Shown here: positions 35,941 through 43,730 of the stretch, piece by piece
Layout: each line of letters opens with the position of its first letter
Numbering within the stretch: the first letter of the stretch is position 1
From: ZC4RG30 sp049841155
GTDB lineage: Bacteria; Pseudomonadota; Gammaproteobacteria; Steroidobacterales; Steroidobacteraceae
Assembly: GCA_049841155.1 (NCBI GenBank)
Contig: JASGHI010000004.1
Span: forward strand, 372,001 to 436,000
Length of the DNA stretch: 64,000 nucleotides
Direction: 5' to 3'
Made by a program: the position numbers and the translations under genes
Notes under the pieces: model-generated
The model's database searches: none
The model's input: only the letters and a program-made list of their open reading frames with translations
What the model was told of the DNA's origin: nothing

Positions 35941-36582
35941 ATGAACCCCCTCGGACTCTTTGGCGGTACTTTCGATCCCGTCCACTACGGCCATCTGCGC
36001 ACGGCCTTCGAACTGCGCGAGGCGTTGCGTCTGGAAGAGCTGCGTTTCCTGCCCACCGGCAATCCGCCGCACCGCGACCAGACCAGCGCGACGGCGGAGA
36101 TGCGCCTGGCCATGGTGCGGGCCGCGGTGGCTGACCAGCCGGGTTTCACCGTGGACGACCGCGAGGTGCGGCGCACCGGCCTGTCGTATTCGGTGGATAC
36201 GCTTACCGAACTGCGTGCCGAGAATCCCGAGCGTCCGCTGTGCCTGCTGCTGGGCATGGATGCCTTTCTCGGCCTGCCGAACTGGCACCGCTGGACGGAA
36301 ATCCTCGAACTCGCCCACGTGGTGGTGGCGCACCGCCCGGGCTGGAAGGCGCCCACGCAGGGGCCGCTGGGCGAAGCCATGGTGGACCGGGGTACCGGTT
36401 CGATCCGCGAGCTGCACGACCTCAAGGCCGGACGCATCTATGTGCACGCGGTCACCCAGCTCGAAATCTCTTCCACCGAACTGCGCCAGCTCATCGCCGC
36501 GGGCCGCAATCCGCGCTACCTGGTGCCCGACAGCGTCTGCGCGTTGCTGCGCGAGACGGAATGTTATGCTCGCCGCCAATGA
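35941..36582 (+). CDS. nadD: Nicotinate-mononucleotide adenylyltransferase
   Basis: 213 aa with GLFGGTFDPVHYGHLR (nucleotidyltransferase (H/T)xGH motif) and SSTELRQLI (SxTxxR) near the C-terminus. It makes deamido-NAD from NaMN and ATP. Its stop overlaps the rsfS start (ATGA). Confidence 0.97.
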   Translation: MNPLGLFGGTFDPVHYGHLRTAFELREALRLEELRFLPTGNPPHRDQTSATAEMRLAMVRAAVADQPGFTVDDREVRRTGLSYSVDTLTELRAENPERPLCLLLGMDAFLGLPNWHRWTEILELAHVVVAHRPGWKAPTQGPLGEAMVDRGTGSIRELHDLKAGRIYVHAVTQLEISSTELRQLIAAGRNPRYLVPDSVCALLRETECYARRQ

Positions 36583-37154
36583 GTGCTGCCAAGGTTTCCC
36601 GCCCGCCTGCGCGGGCCGCGCTGATCAAGCTCGTCGCCGCCGCCCTCGATGACATGAAGGCGGTCAACGTCAAGGTCCTCGATGTCCGCGAGGCCACCGA
36701 CGTTGCCGACTGCATGGTGCTGGCTTCCGGCAACTCGGACCGTCATGTGCGCTCCATCGCCGACCGCGTGGTCGAGCGTGCCAAGGCCGGCGGCTTCCGC
36801 CCGCTGGGCATCGAAGGCCAGCGCGACGGCGAGTGGGTGCTGGTGGACCTGAACGACGTGATCGTGCACGTGATGCTGCCGCGGGTGCGCGAGTTCTACG
36901 CGCTGGAAACGCTGTGGGAAGTGGCGCCGGCCCTGCGCGTGAAGACCAGGGCCGCGGCCAAATCCAAGGCCCAATCCAAGGCCAAACCCAGGGCGAAGGC
37001 CGGGTCCAGGTCGAAAGCCGTGCCGGCAAAGGCAGCGCCCCGGACGGGGTCTGCCGCATCGCGCGTGCGCTCCGCAAAGCAGGGCAGCACATCGCCGCGC
37101 CGCGCCGGGAAGACTGCGCCCGGCAGGAGCCGGGCCCGCGCCAGAGCCGACTGA
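36579..37154 (+). CDS. rsfS: Ribosome silencing factor RsfS with a basic C-terminal extension
   Basis: 191 aa. Residues 1-120 are the RsfS/Iojap domain (DVADCMVLASGNSDRHVRSIAD, then GEWVLVDLNDVIVHVM), which binds L14 and blocks subunit joining. Residues about 121-191 are an added low-complexity tail of Lys, Arg, Ala, Ser and Pro (for example KSKAQSKAKPRAKAG), absent from the roughly 105-aa E. coli protein. The repeated AAGGCC-type codons suggest slippage expansion. It overlaps nadD by 4 bp. Confidence 0.94.
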   Translation: MSAAKVSRPPARAALIKLVAAALDDMKAVNVKVLDVREATDVADCMVLASGNSDRHVRSIADRVVERAKAGGFRPLGIEGQRDGEWVLVDLNDVIVHVMLPRVREFYALETLWEVAPALRVKTRAAAKSKAQSKAKPRAKAGSRSKAVPAKAAPRTGSAASRVRSAKQGSTSPRRAGKTAPGRSRARARAD

Positions 37155-37159
37155 GCCGG

Positions 37160-37627
37160 GTGCGCATCGCGCTGCTGGCCATCGGTCAACGCATGCCGGG
37201 CTGGGTGCAGACGGCCTTCGACGACTATGCAAAGCGGTTGCGCAAGCGCCTGCCGGTGCAGCTGGTGGAAATCGCTTCGGGGCAGCGCAGCGGGGCACGT
37301 GCGGAACAGGCCATGGCCACCGAAGGCCAGCGCCTGATCGCGGCGCTGCGGCCTGCGGACCATGTGGTGCTGCTGGACGAGCGGGGCGCGCAGCGCAGCA
37401 GCCTCGAACAGGCACGCTGGCTGGGCAGCCGCATGCAGCAGGGCCGGGATCTGGCTTTCCTGATCGGCGGGCCGGATGGTTTTGCGCCGCCGGTGCGTGA
37501 GCGGGCGGATGAATCCTGGTCGCTGTCGCCGCTGACGTTGCCGCATGCACTGGTGCGGGTCGTCTGGATCGAGCAGATGTACCGCGCCGTGTCGGTGCTC
37601 GACAATCATCCCTATCACCGCGAATGA
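37160..37627 (+). CDS. rlmH: 23S rRNA pseudouridine-1915 N3-methyltransferase
   Basis: 155 aa from GTG 37160, the same length as E. coli RlmH. SPOUT fold with LIGGPDGFAP and LPHALVRVVWIEQMYRA plus the terminal HPYHRE. It methylates pseudouridine 1915 in helix 69. Its stop overlaps the maf start by 4 bp. Confidence 0.97.
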   Translation: MRIALLAIGQRMPGWVQTAFDDYAKRLRKRLPVQLVEIASGQRSGARAEQAMATEGQRLIAALRPADHVVLLDERGAQRSSLEQARWLGSRMQQGRDLAFLIGGPDGFAPPVRERADESWSLSPLTLPHALVRVVWIEQMYRAVSVLDNHPYHRE

Positions 37628-38229
37628 CCTCATCGGACAAAGACAACCCTGCGGTGCTGGTGCTGGCTTCGGCCTCGCCGCGCCGTGCCGAGCTGCTGCG
37701 CCAGATCGGTGTTGCCCACCGCGTGCTGCCCGTGTCGATGGACGAGTCGCCGCTGCCGGATGAAGCGCCTGCGGCGCTGGTGGCGCGGCTGGCGCGCAGC
37801 AAGGCCCGGGCGGGTCAGCGCGCGGCCGGCGGGCAGGGCTGGGCGCTGGGCGCCGATACGGTGGTGGTGCTGGCGGGCGAGGTGTTCGGCAAGCCGCGCG
37901 ATGAGGCCGACGGCCTGCGCATGCTGCACGCGCTGGGCGGGCGCTGCCATGAGGTGCTGACCGCCGTGGCGCTGGCGGGCCCGCAGGACCGGCTGGAGGA
38001 AGCGCTGAGCCGTACGGAGGTCACGATGCGAACGATCCTGCCCGCGGAAGCGGCAGCGTACTGGGCCGGCGGCGAGCCCTGCGACAAGGCCGGCGCCTAT
38101 GCCATCCAGGGCCGCGCGGCGCTGTTCATCGAGCGTATCGGCGGCAGTTATTCTGGTGTCATGGGATTGCCACTGTTCGAAACCGGCCGGCTGCTGCAGC
38201 GCTGTGGCCTGATCGGGGGACTGGCTTGA
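37624..38229 (+). CDS. maf: Maf/YhdE-type nucleoside triphosphate pyrophosphatase
   Basis: 201 aa. The motif ASASPRRAELL (about 15-25) and GADTVVVL match the family that hydrolyses non-canonical or modified NTPs. It overlaps rlmH at the start and rng (TTGA) at the end. Confidence 0.93.
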   Translation: MTSSDKDNPAVLVLASASPRRAELLRQIGVAHRVLPVSMDESPLPDEAPAALVARLARSKARAGQRAAGGQGWALGADTVVVLAGEVFGKPRDEADGLRMLHALGGRCHEVLTAVALAGPQDRLEEALSRTEVTMRTILPAEAAAYWAGGEPCDKAGAYAIQGRAALFIERIGGSYSGVMGLPLFETGRLLQRCGLIGGLA

Positions 38230-39722
38230 GCACCGAAATCCTCGTCAATGTCGCTCCGCGCGAGTCCCGCGCCGCGCTGGTGGAAAACGGCGTGCTGCAG
38301 GAGGTCTACATCGAGCGCGCCAGCCGCCGCGGACTGGTGAGCAATCTCTACAAGGGCCGCGTGTCGCGCGTGCTGCCGGGCATGCAGGCCGCATTCCTGG
38401 AGCTGGGGCTGACGCGCACCGGTTTCCTGCATGTGGCCGACATCCTTGCGCCTCCGCCGGATCCGGGCAATGACACGCCGCGCGAGGAGCCCGCGCGCAG
38501 CGCCGACATCCGCGCGCTGGTGCGCGAGGGCGACGACCTGCTGGTGCAGGTGGTGAAGGACCCGATCGGCACCAAGGGCGCGCGCCTTTCCACGCATGTG
38601 TCGCTGCCGTCGCGCTTCCTGGTCTACATGCCGCAGGGCGCGAAGGTGGGCGTTTCGGCACGCATCGAGTCCGAGGAGGAGCGCACGCGCCTGCGCGGCC
38701 TGGTGGCGGCGCTGGCTTCGGAGCTGGAGCGTTCGGGCGGCGCGCGCGGCGGCTACATCGTGCGCACGGCCGCGCTGGGCGCGGAGCTGCCGGCGCTGCA
38801 CGCCGACATGCTCTACCTGCACCGCCTGTGGGCACATGTGCGCGCGCGGGCCGCGAGCACCCCTTCCGGCACGCTGGTCCACGAAGACCTGCCGCTGCCG
38901 CTGCGCGTGCTGCGCGACGAGCTGCGTCCCGAAGTGCGGCGCGTGCTGGTGGATTCGCCGGCGGATTTTGCCCGCATGCAGGAATTCACCCGTTCCTTCA
39001 TGCCGGATTACGCTGATCGCCTGGAACTGCACCAGGTGCCGCGGCCCATCTTCGACCTGCATGGCGTGGAGGAGGAAATCCAGCGGGCGCTGGAGCAGCG
39101 CGTGCCGCTGAAATCCGGCGGCTACCTCGTCATCCAGCAGACCGAGGCCATGACCACGGTGGACGTCAACACCGGCGGCTACGTGGGTCACCGCACGCTG
39201 GAGGAGACCATCTTCCGCACCAACCTCGAGGCCGCTGTGGCCATCGCGCGGCAGCTGCGGGTGCGCAACCTCGGTGGCATCATCATCATCGACTTCATCG
39301 ACATGCAGGAACCCGAGCACCGCGACGCGCTGCTCGCGGCGCTGCAGGCGGCACTGGCGGGGGACCGCGCCCAGACGCACATCGCCAATGTTTCGCCACT
39401 GGGTCTGATCGAGATGACCCGCAAGCGCACGCGCGAGAGCCTCGAGCACCTGCTGTGCGGGCCCTGTCCGCAGTGCGGCGGCCGCGGCTCGGTGCGCACG
39501 CCCGAGACGGTCTGTCACGAGGTTTTCCGCGAACTGGTGCGGCAGAGCCGCCAGTTCGCAAGCTCGGAACTGCTGGTGCTCGCGCACCAGGACGTGGTGG
39601 GACGATTGCTCGAGGAGGAAGCCCCGGTGCTCGCGGAACTCGAAACCCAGCTCGGCCGGCCCATCCGGCTGCAGGCCGAACCCCAGTACGGCGTGGACCA
39701 GTTCGACGTGGTGCTGGCATGA
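38226..39722 (+). CDS. rng: Ribonuclease G
   Basis: 498 aa from TTG 38226. S1-like RNA-binding start (EILVNVAPRESRAALVE), catalytic aspartates in TTVDVNTGG and IIIDFIDM, and the zinc-link CPQCGGRG. It lacks the long C-terminal scaffold of RNase E, so it is RNase G, which processes the 5' end of 16S rRNA. The stop overlaps the start of the nitrilase gene. Confidence 0.97.
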   Translation: MSTEILVNVAPRESRAALVENGVLQEVYIERASRRGLVSNLYKGRVSRVLPGMQAAFLELGLTRTGFLHVADILAPPPDPGNDTPREEPARSADIRALVREGDDLLVQVVKDPIGTKGARLSTHVSLPSRFLVYMPQGAKVGVSARIESEEERTRLRGLVAALASELERSGGARGGYIVRTAALGAELPALHADMLYLHRLWAHVRARAASTPSGTLVHEDLPLPLRVLRDELRPEVRRVLVDSPADFARMQEFTRSFMPDYADRLELHQVPRPIFDLHGVEEEIQRALEQRVPLKSGGYLVIQQTEAMTTVDVNTGGYVGHRTLEETIFRTNLEAAVAIARQLRVRNLGGIIIIDFIDMQEPEHRDALLAALQAALAGDRAQTHIANVSPLGLIEMTRKRTRESLEHLLCGPCPQCGGRGSVRTPETVCHEVFRELVRQSRQFASSELLVLAHQDVVGRLLEEEAPVLAELETQLGRPIRLQAEPQYGVDQFDVVLA

Positions 39723-40534
39723 AGGTCGCCGCGGTGCAGATGTGCTCGGGCCTCGATGCGGCCCGCAATGTGGAGTCCGCCGGCAAGTTGCTGCGTGAAG
39801 TCGCGGAACACGGCGCGCAGTTCGCGGTGTTGCCGGAGAACTTTGCGCTGATGGGCGCGCGCGAGCAGGACAAGCAGGCCATCGCCGAGGACGATGGCGT
39901 GGGTCCCATCCAGCAGGCGCTGGCCGGCTGGGCGCGCGAATACCGGCTCACGCTGGTGGCCGGCACCCTGCCGCTGCGCGTTCCCGGCGAGAAGCGGGTG
40001 GCCGCGGCGAGCCTGGTCTACGGGCCCGACGGCGAGCGCATCGGCCGCTACGACAAGATTCATCTCTTCGATGTGAACGTGCCGGACGCTGCGGAGAGCC
40101 ATCGCGAGTCCGCCGGCATGGTGCCGGGCCGGGAGGTTGTCGTGGTGCCCACACCGGCGGGCCGGGTGGGCATCGCGGTGTGCTACGACCTGCGCTTTCC
40201 CGAACTGTTCCGCCGCATGGGCGCGCTGGGAGCGGACTTTTTCGCCGTGTCGGCGGCCTTCACCGTGCCCACGGGAGAGGCCCACTGGGAGGTGCTGCTG
40301 CGGGCCAGGGCCGTGGAAAACCTCTGCCACCTGGTGGCCTCGGCGCAGGCCGGGGAGCACGAAAACGGCCGCCGCACCTATGGCCACAGCGCCATCGTGG
40401 ACCACTGGGGCCGCATCCTGGCGCAACGCCCGGCCGGCGTGGGCTATGCTCTGGCGGACATTGATCTGGCCCGCCAGGCGCAGGTCCGGCGCGAATTCCC
40501 GGCCCTTGAACACCGGGTGCTGGATCTCCACTGA
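39719..40534 (+). CDS. Carbon-nitrogen hydrolase (Nit family)
   Basis: 271 aa. Glu 40 (LPENFALMG), Lys 113 (RYDKIHLFDV) and Cys 155 (VCYDLRFPE) form the nitrilase-superfamily triad. Close to Nit1-type omega/deaminated-glutathione amidases. It lies between rng and tldD, the usual gammaproteobacterial place for this gene. TldD follows 8 bp later. Confidence 0.93.
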   Translation: MKVAAVQMCSGLDAARNVESAGKLLREVAEHGAQFAVLPENFALMGAREQDKQAIAEDDGVGPIQQALAGWAREYRLTLVAGTLPLRVPGEKRVAAASLVYGPDGERIGRYDKIHLFDVNVPDAAESHRESAGMVPGREVVVVPTPAGRVGIAVCYDLRFPELFRRMGALGADFFAVSAAFTVPTGEAHWEVLLRARAVENLCHLVASAQAGEHENGRRTYGHSAIVDHWGRILAQRPAGVGYALADIDLARQAQVRREFPALEHRVLDLH

Positions 40535-40542
40535 GGTAGTAC

Positions 40543-41991
40543 ATGTCCACCACCACTGACAATCTGGAGCTGGCGCGGCGCACCATCCTGGCGCCCGGCG
40601 GCCTCGACGAGAACCGGCTGGACCGCACGCTGGGGCTGGTGCTCGATCACGCCGTGGATGCCGCGGACCTCTACTTCCAGGTGTCGCGCGAGGAGTCCTG
40701 GGCGCTGGAGGACGGCATCGTCAAGGAAGGCAGCGCCAGCATCGAGGAGGGTGTCGGTGTGCGCGCCATCGCCGGCGAGAAGACCGGCTTCGCCTATTCG
40801 GACGAGATCCAGCCCGGCGCTCTGGAAGAGGCCTCGCGCGCGGCGCGCGCGATTGCCCGGCAATCGCCCGGCCGTGAGGTGGCCGCCTGGCAGCGCAGCG
40901 AGCCGCACCGGCTGTACCTGCCGGTGGATCCACTGACGAGTCTCGACGATGCTGTGAAGATCGCGTGGCTGGAACGCGTGGACCGCGAGACGCGTGCCAT
41001 GGATCCGCGCATCGTGCAGGTGATGGCAAGCGTGCATGCCGTGCACGAGGTCGTGCTGGTGGCCAATTCCGCCGGCCAGCTGGCCGCGGACGTGCGGCCG
41101 CTGGTGCGCTTCAACGTCTCGGTCATCGCCGAACAGAACGGCCGGCGCGAACAGGGCTATGCCGGCGCCGGTGGCCGCTACACGCTGGAGGAGCTGGTGG
41201 CCGGGGACCGGCCGCTGAAGCTCGCGCGCGAAGCGGTGCGCCAGGCACTGGTGAATCTCGAAGCCGTGCCGGCGCCCGCGGGCAGCATGCCCGTGGTGCT
41301 GGGGCCGGGCTGGCCCGGCATCCTGCTGCACGAGGCCATCGGCCATGGTCTGGAAGGCGACTTCAACCGCAAGGGCACCTCGGCCTTCAGCAACCGCATC
41401 GGCGAGAAGGTGGCGAGCGAGCACATCACCGTGGTCGACGACGGCACGCTGTCGCAGCGCCGCGGTTCGCTGAACATCGATGACGAGGGCACGCCCACCC
41501 AGTGCACCACGCTGATCGAGAACGGCATGCTCAAGGGCTACCTGCAGGATTCGCTCAACGCGCGCCTCATGGGCACGCGCTCCACCGGCAATGGCCGGCG
41601 CGAATCCTTCGCCCACATGACATTGCCGCGCATGACCAACACCTACATGCGCCCTGGTCCACACGATCCGGCCGAGATCATCGCCTCGGTGGACAAGGGC
41701 ATCTACGCCGTGAATTTCGGCGGCGGCCAGGTGGACATCACTTCCGGCAAGTTCGTGTTCTCGGCCAGCGAGGCCTACCTCATCGAAAACGGCCGCATCA
41801 CACGGCCCATCAAGGGCGCCACGCTGATCGGCAACGGGCCCGATGTGCTCACGCGTGTCTCGATGGTGGGCAATGACCTCAAGCTCGACGAGGGCGTGGG
41901 CACCTGCGGCAAGGAAGGGCAGAGCGTGCCGGTGGGCGTGGGCCAGCCCACGGTGCGCATCGATGCGATGACGGTGGGTGGCACCAGCTAG
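40543..41991 (+). CDS. tldD: Metalloprotease subunit TldD
   Basis: 482 aa with the zinc motif HEAIGHGLEGD (from about residue 263), typical of TldD. It forms a heterodimer with TldE/PmbA, encoded at 56.4 kb, that degrades unfolded peptides and processes some modified peptides. Its TAG shares the palindrome CTAG with the stop of the convergent lipoprotein gene. Confidence 0.96.
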   Translation: MSTTTDNLELARRTILAPGGLDENRLDRTLGLVLDHAVDAADLYFQVSREESWALEDGIVKEGSASIEEGVGVRAIAGEKTGFAYSDEIQPGALEEASRAARAIARQSPGREVAAWQRSEPHRLYLPVDPLTSLDDAVKIAWLERVDRETRAMDPRIVQVMASVHAVHEVVLVANSAGQLAADVRPLVRFNVSVIAEQNGRREQGYAGAGGRYTLEELVAGDRPLKLAREAVRQALVNLEAVPAPAGSMPVVLGPGWPGILLHEAIGHGLEGDFNRKGTSAFSNRIGEKVASEHITVVDDGTLSQRRGSLNIDDEGTPTQCTTLIENGMLKGYLQDSLNARLMGTRSTGNGRRESFAHMTLPRMTNTYMRPGPHDPAEIIASVDKGIYAVNFGGGQVDITSGKFVFSASEAYLIENGRITRPIKGATLIGNGPDVLTRVSMVGNDLKLDEGVGTCGKEGQSVPVGVGQPTVRIDAMTVGGTS

Positions 41992-42842
41992 CGGCGCCGG
42001 GTGAGCCGATGCCCGGCGCTCCGGGCCGCGACACCGAGCGCCAGCAGCGCGAGCAGCACTAGATCGAGGCTGCCCGCGCCACCGGTCCCGGTCACCTGCA
42101 CGCGGGCTTTGCCCTCGCGGACATCCGTTTCGAAAGCCCGCAGTGCCTGATCGAAGTTGTCGATCAGGCGGTCCGTTGCCGCATCGAAGCTCCTGGCACG
42201 CGCTTCACGTTGCTCGCGGCCAGCCTCGACGAACGTCGTATTGAGATGTTGGGTGTCGATGCCGCCGGCACGCAGCACCAGTGATCTGCTTGCGGGGTCA
42301 ACCACTGCGAGATCGATCAGCGTCGATACATCGTGACGCGTGCCTTTGAGAACGTAGGCACCGATGATCGTGAGGTATCCCAGTGACAGATTGTTGTCGT
42401 CCATGTGCGTGACCTGATCGTAGGAAACCAGGGCCACCAGATCGACGTCATACAGGCGCTGCAGGCCTTCGAGTCCGGTAAACCCTGTGGTGGTCGTCAG
42501 GTAATAGTCGGGAATGAGCGTGATGTCGGCGATGAACTTGCGCGACAGGAATCGTTCGCGGATGCGTTCGAGCAGAGCCTGTTTGTGTGCCGCATCGAGT
42601 CCGCTGCCGGATTGCGGGCCGGCTGACGGCAGGAAGGCAAGCCCGACATGCAGCGGCAGCTGCAGTTGTGGCGAGGATGTCCCGGCGGGTGGCGCCGCGG
42701 CTTGCGGATAGAGAAACTGCATCAGGCTGGAGGAGCTGTAATGCTGCCGGTTGCAGTCCCAGAGACAGTTCAGTCCCGCACAGCCGCCGAGGAACAGGCA
42801 GAACACGGCCATGATGGTGCTGGCAAGAATCCTGGGTCTCAT
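41988..42842 (-). CDS. Lipoprotein with a GlyGly-CTERM-like C-terminus (rhombotarget-lipoprotein type)
   Basis: 284 aa from ATG 42842 (GGAG 7-8 nt upstream). Lipobox LFLGGC (Cys 21) with Ala at +2. The body has DITLIPDYYLTTTTGFTGLEGL and a segment YDVDLVALVSYDQVTH. The end reads GTGGAGS, a hydrophobic stretch LDLVLLALLALGVAA, then HRLTRRR: glycine-rich, membrane helix, basic tail, the layout of GlyGly-CTERM signals cut by rhombosortase. Having both a lipid anchor and a sorting tail matches the group known as rhombotarget lipoproteins. It diverges from an XRE regulator. Confidence 0.75.
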   Translation of the reverse strand: MRPRILASTIMAVFCLFLGGCAGLNCLWDCNRQHYSSSSLMQFLYPQAAAPPAGTSSPQLQLPLHVGLAFLPSAGPQSGSGLDAAHKQALLERIRERFLSRKFIADITLIPDYYLTTTTGFTGLEGLQRLYDVDLVALVSYDQVTHMDDNNLSLGYLTIIGAYVLKGTRHDVSTLIDLAVVDPASRSLVLRAGGIDTQHLNTTFVEAGREQREARARSFDAATDRLIDNFDQALRAFETDVREGKARVQVTGTGGAGSLDLVLLALLALGVAARSAGHRLTRRR

Positions 42843-42935
42843 CTTCCACTCCCGCTGGATTGGTGGAGCGACACTGGAAAAAAGTTGCTGGACACGCAAC
42901 TTCGGTCTTGGAAGTGGCACTGGAATGGTCTGAAG

Positions 42936-42952
42936 GTATCAATAAGTGATAC
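42936..42952. promoter_or_regulatory. Perfect palindrome upstream of the XRE gene (GTATCA-N5-TGATAC)
   Basis: GTATCA and TGATAC are exact inverted 6-mers around ATAAG. The right arm overlaps the TACTTT -10 candidate, a place suited to autorepression by the XRE protein. The site lies 94 bp from the divergent lipoprotein start. Confidence 0.55.
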
Positions 42953-42955
42953 TTT
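42950..42955 (+). promoter_or_regulatory. Candidate leaderless -10 box TACTTT for the XRE gene
   Basis: TACTTT ends exactly 7 nt before ATG 42963. A GGAG lies one nt before the ATG, too close to be a ribosome-binding site. Confidence 0.45.
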
Positions 42956-42962
42956 CCGGAGT

Positions 42963-43730
42963 ATGCCAACACCGGCCCGCAACCTGATCGTCGGCGAACT
43001 CAAGCGTGCGCTGCGCGCCCAGGGTCTTACCTATGCCGACGTTGCGAAGGTGCTGTGCGTCAGCGTCGCAAGCGTGAAGCGTCTGTTCTCAACCGGAGAT
43101 TTCAGTCTCGAGCGCGTTGATCGCATCTGCGAGCTTGCCGGTTGCGATCTGGCCGATCTGCTCGAACGGGCACGTGGCCGCACGACCCCCGCCAATCAGC
43201 TCACCCTGACCCAGGAGCAGCAGATCGTTGCTGATCCCAGGCTGCTGCTCGTGACGTGGCTGCTGATCAACCGGGCGCCGTTGGAAACGATCGTGCGCGA
43301 CTATGCTTTCACCGAGCGTGAGGTGCTGCGGTATTTCATCCAGCTCGACCGGCTCAAGGTCATAGAGCTGCAGCCGGGCAATCGTGTGCGCCTGCTCGTG
43401 AGCCGGCATTTCAGCTGGCGGGCCGGCGGCCCGGTGCAGCGCTACATCCACGAGAAGCTGCTGAAGGAGTTTCTTTCCAGCAATTTCACCGGACCGAACG
43501 AGGAGTTCTATTTTCACGGCGGCGAGCTTTCGGAGGACGCCATCGCACAGATCAGGCGGGCGCTGGGCAGCGCCGCACGCGAGTGCGCCGAGATCGTCGA
43601 CCGGCAACGCCCGGAGAATGCAAGCCGGCGCGGCGCGGCCTTTGTGCTTGCCCTGCGTCCCTGGAGCTTCAGCGGCTTCCGGCAATTCGAGCGTGTTGCC
43701 GAGCGCGTGCCAGGCCAGGGCAGCAGATGA
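42963..43730 (+). CDS. XRE-type helix-turn-helix regulator with an extra C-terminal domain
   Basis: 255 aa. Residues about 10-65 form a Cro/C1-type HTH (LTYADVAKVLCVSVASVKRLF). The rest (about 85-245) is a longer effector-like domain containing WLLINRAPLETIVRDYAFTE, YIHEKLLKEFL and ALRPWSF; I do not recognise it. The gene overlaps the following secreted hydrolase (ATGA), so both are made together. A palindrome overlaps its promoter. Confidence 0.8.
   Translation: MPTPARNLIVGELKRALRAQGLTYADVAKVLCVSVASVKRLFSTGDFSLERVDRICELAGCDLADLLERARGRTTPANQLTLTQEQQIVADPRLLLVTWLLINRAPLETIVRDYAFTEREVLRYFIQLDRLKVIELQPGNRVRLLVSRHFSWRAGGPVQRYIHEKLLKEFLSSNFTGPNEEFYFHGGELSEDAIAQIRRALGSAARECAEIVDRQRPENASRRGAAFVLALRPWSFSGFRQFERVAERVPGQGSR

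Noticed and set aside
33535..36579. A 1014-residue minus-strand open frame
   Set aside because: Only its end is real (pip, then hinT in another frame). The upstream part mirrors holA and nadD and has shadow-like composition.
36960..37000. Tandem repeat in rsfS as a mobile or CRISPR-like repeat
   Set aside because: The repeats are short codon-level units inside an open frame and are explained by the low-complexity Lys/Ala tail.
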